This document shows positions 19,281 to 20,087 of a DNA stretch of 20,087 nt, in pieces. The notes below the pieces were generated by a model, which saw nothing but the letters and a program-made list of their open reading frames with translations, was not told the DNA's origin and searched no databases. Origin of the DNA: an uncultured Clostridia bacterium (GTDB lineage: Bacteria; Bacillota; Clostridia; Christensenellales; Borkfalkiaceae); the NCBI GenBank assembly GCA_947628555.1, contig CANRAI010000009.1:1-20087 (forward strand), in the 5' to 3' direction. Made by a program: the position numbers and the translations under genes. Numbering within the stretch: position 1 is the first letter of the stretch; each line of letters begins with the position of its first letter.

Positions 19281-19958
19281 ATGTTGAAAGAAAACGAAGT
19301 CCTGGAAGAATTTTTCGGGGATAAAAAGATAATACAGAACGTATCGCTGTACCGCTTTACTTCGGACAGTATTCTTTTGTCGCGCTTTGCAAGGGCGAAA
19401 GCGGGCGACGACGTGGCGGATTTCTGTTCGGGAAGCGGAGTGGTAGGCTTTCATTTTCTGTGCCTAAATCCTAAAATCAAATCGCTTACCCTTTTCGAAA
19501 TGCAGGAAGAGCTCGCCGATATGTCCCGCCGCACCGCAGAATTAAACGGCTTTCAGTGCACGGTAGTATGCTCGAAATTGCAAGATATACCGCGCGATTT
19601 CGACGATAAATTTTCGCTTATCCTCTGCAACCCGCCCTATGAGCGTTCGGGCTTCGAAAACGCAGACTTCAAAAAGGCGGTCTGCCGCAAGGAGATAACC
19701 CTTACCCTGCCCGAAATAATCGAAACCGCGTTCAGAAAGCTTAAATTCGGCGGGCGTTTTGCAATTTTAAACCGCGCCGACCGAACCGCCGAACTGCTGT
19801 TCCTTTTGAAAAGCAGAAACCTCGAACCAAAGCGCCTCCAATTCGTCTCTGGCATGGCTGAATCCAAGCCTTATCTCGTTATGGCAGAAGCCGTAAAAGG
19901 GGGCAGGGAAGGGATAGAAGTTCTGCCTGCGCTTGTAAACGGCAATAAAAACCCGTAA
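19281..19958 (+). CDS. trmN6: tRNA1(Val) A37 N6-methyltransferase family protein (YabB/TrmN6)
   Basis: The 225 residues form a class I SAM methyltransferase with RFTSDSILLSRFA (25-37, the family TDA..L..FA segment), the SAM loop DFCSGSGVVG (47-56), an acidic LFEMQEELADMS (71-82) and the catalytic NPPY (117-120). The NPPY motif indicates N6-adenine methylation; in E. coli the homologue modifies A37 of tRNA1-Val. The order trmN6 then rsmI equals B. subtilis yabB-yabC. There is no clear ribosome site. A promoter of its own is expected because a strong terminator stands upstream, but I see no good one in the 70 bases between. The substrate is inferred from the family. Confidence 0.9.
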   Translation: MLKENEVLEEFFGDKKIIQNVSLYRFTSDSILLSRFARAKAGDDVADFCSGSGVVGFHFLCLNPKIKSLTLFEMQEELADMSRRTAELNGFQCTVVCSKLQDIPRDFDDKFSLILCNPPYERSGFENADFKKAVCRKEITLTLPEIIETAFRKLKFGGRFAILNRADRTAELLFLLKSRNLEPKRLQFVSGMAESKPYLVMAEAVKGGREGIEVLPALVNGNKNP

Positions 19959-19988
19959 AAACGCCTTAAAAAATTTTCTGTTTTTACG
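19954..19988. repeat. Inverted repeat at the end of trmN6
   Basis: CGTAAAAAC (19954-19962) and GTTTTTACG (19980-19988) are perfect inverted copies enclosing an A/T-rich 17 bases that can extend the stem (AAAAAATTTT). The first arm overlaps the trmN6 stop. There is no T-run after it, so terminator function is doubtful. Confidence 0.5.
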
Positions 19989-20017
19989 TCTTGAAATCGC
20001 TTGAAAATATTTTTGTT

Positions 20018-20087
20018 ATGGTATATTTTATAGCTACGCCGATAGGCAATTTAAAGGATATAACTCTGCGCGCGCTGGAAGCGTTGC
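20018..20087 (+). CDS. rsmI: 16S rRNA (cytidine1402-2'-O)-methyltransferase RsmI, N-terminal part only
   Basis: The last 70 bases encode MVYFIATPIGNLKDITLRAL and continue EAL to the window edge: the near-invariant RsmI start (ATPIGNLxDITLRAL). RsmI methylates the 2'-OH of C1402 in 16S rRNA. Only 23 codons are visible; the rest lies beyond the window. There is no Shine-Dalgarno sequence before the ATG, and 59 bases separate it from trmN6. The position after trmN6 matches B. subtilis yabC. Confidence 0.93.
   Translation, partial: MVYFIATPIGNLKDITLRALEAL

Noticed and set aside
19980..20018. A promoter (TTTACG or TTGAAA with AATATT/TGTTAT) for rsmI
   Set aside because: Each combination matches only about four of six bases in at least one box, and some would start within the gene; the region also overlaps an inverted repeat, so I make no claim.
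1..20087. Defence system, prophage, insertion sequence or CRISPR array
   Set aside because: All substantial genes are housekeeping or small unknowns; no transposase, integrase, Cas, repeat-spacer array or toxin-antitoxin pair was seen.

Overview
The window looks like the replication-origin side of a Bacillota (Firmicutes) chromosome, most likely a member of class Clostridia. Three things point there: the dnaN, rpmH-rnpA-yidD-yidC-jag and greA-lysS-yaaO-tmk-holB-ricT...trmN6-rsmI neighbourhoods, monoderm-type SpoIIIJ-like YidC and Jag proteins, and strong sigma-A type promoters (TTGACA-17-TATAAT). The order yaaO, tmk, holB, ricT, trmN6 (yabB), rsmI (yabC) matches the Bacillus subtilis origin-proximal order, without yaaQ, yaaR, yabA and yazA. 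The content is almost entirely housekeeping. I found no phage, insertion sequence, CRISPR array, rRNA or tRNA gene.

Left part (1-2175, minus strand): a lipoprotein gene that runs off the left edge and carries an apparent -1 frameshift, a SLOG/DUF1273-type protein, and rsmG. The rsmG promoter places its transcription start exactly on the ATG, which suggests a leaderless mRNA. Positions 2176-2575 form a 400-base, gene-free, AT-rich stretch with clustered DnaA-box-like 9-mers, most likely oriC. It is followed directly by dnaN with no dnaA.

Middle part: dnaN, then rpmH-rnpA-yidD-yidC-jag on the plus strand from a strong promoter that overlaps the dnaN stop. Next come a preQ1-I-type riboswitch with a terminator in front of queT, a GTP-type PEP carboxykinase gene on the minus strand with its own promoter and terminator, an unrecognised 327-residue protein read divergently from it, and two small minus-strand genes of unknown function. 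One of the two is again apparently leaderless.

Right part (11261-20087, plus strand): an Lrp/AsnC regulator with a class I/II aminotransferase. A long compact transcription unit follows (greA-lysS-yaaO-like-tmk-holB-ricT), headed by a strong promoter and a terminator-like leader hairpin. A 2[4Fe-4S] ferredoxin gene sits next as an independent cassette with its own promoter and terminator, followed by trmN6 and the first 23 codons of rsmI.

No clear undescribed multi-gene system is visible. The points most worth a second look are the origin layout without dnaA, the repeated leaderless promoter geometry, the riboswitch-queT unit, the attenuator-like leaders before greA and dnaN, and the ferredoxin next to the Fe-S protein RicT.
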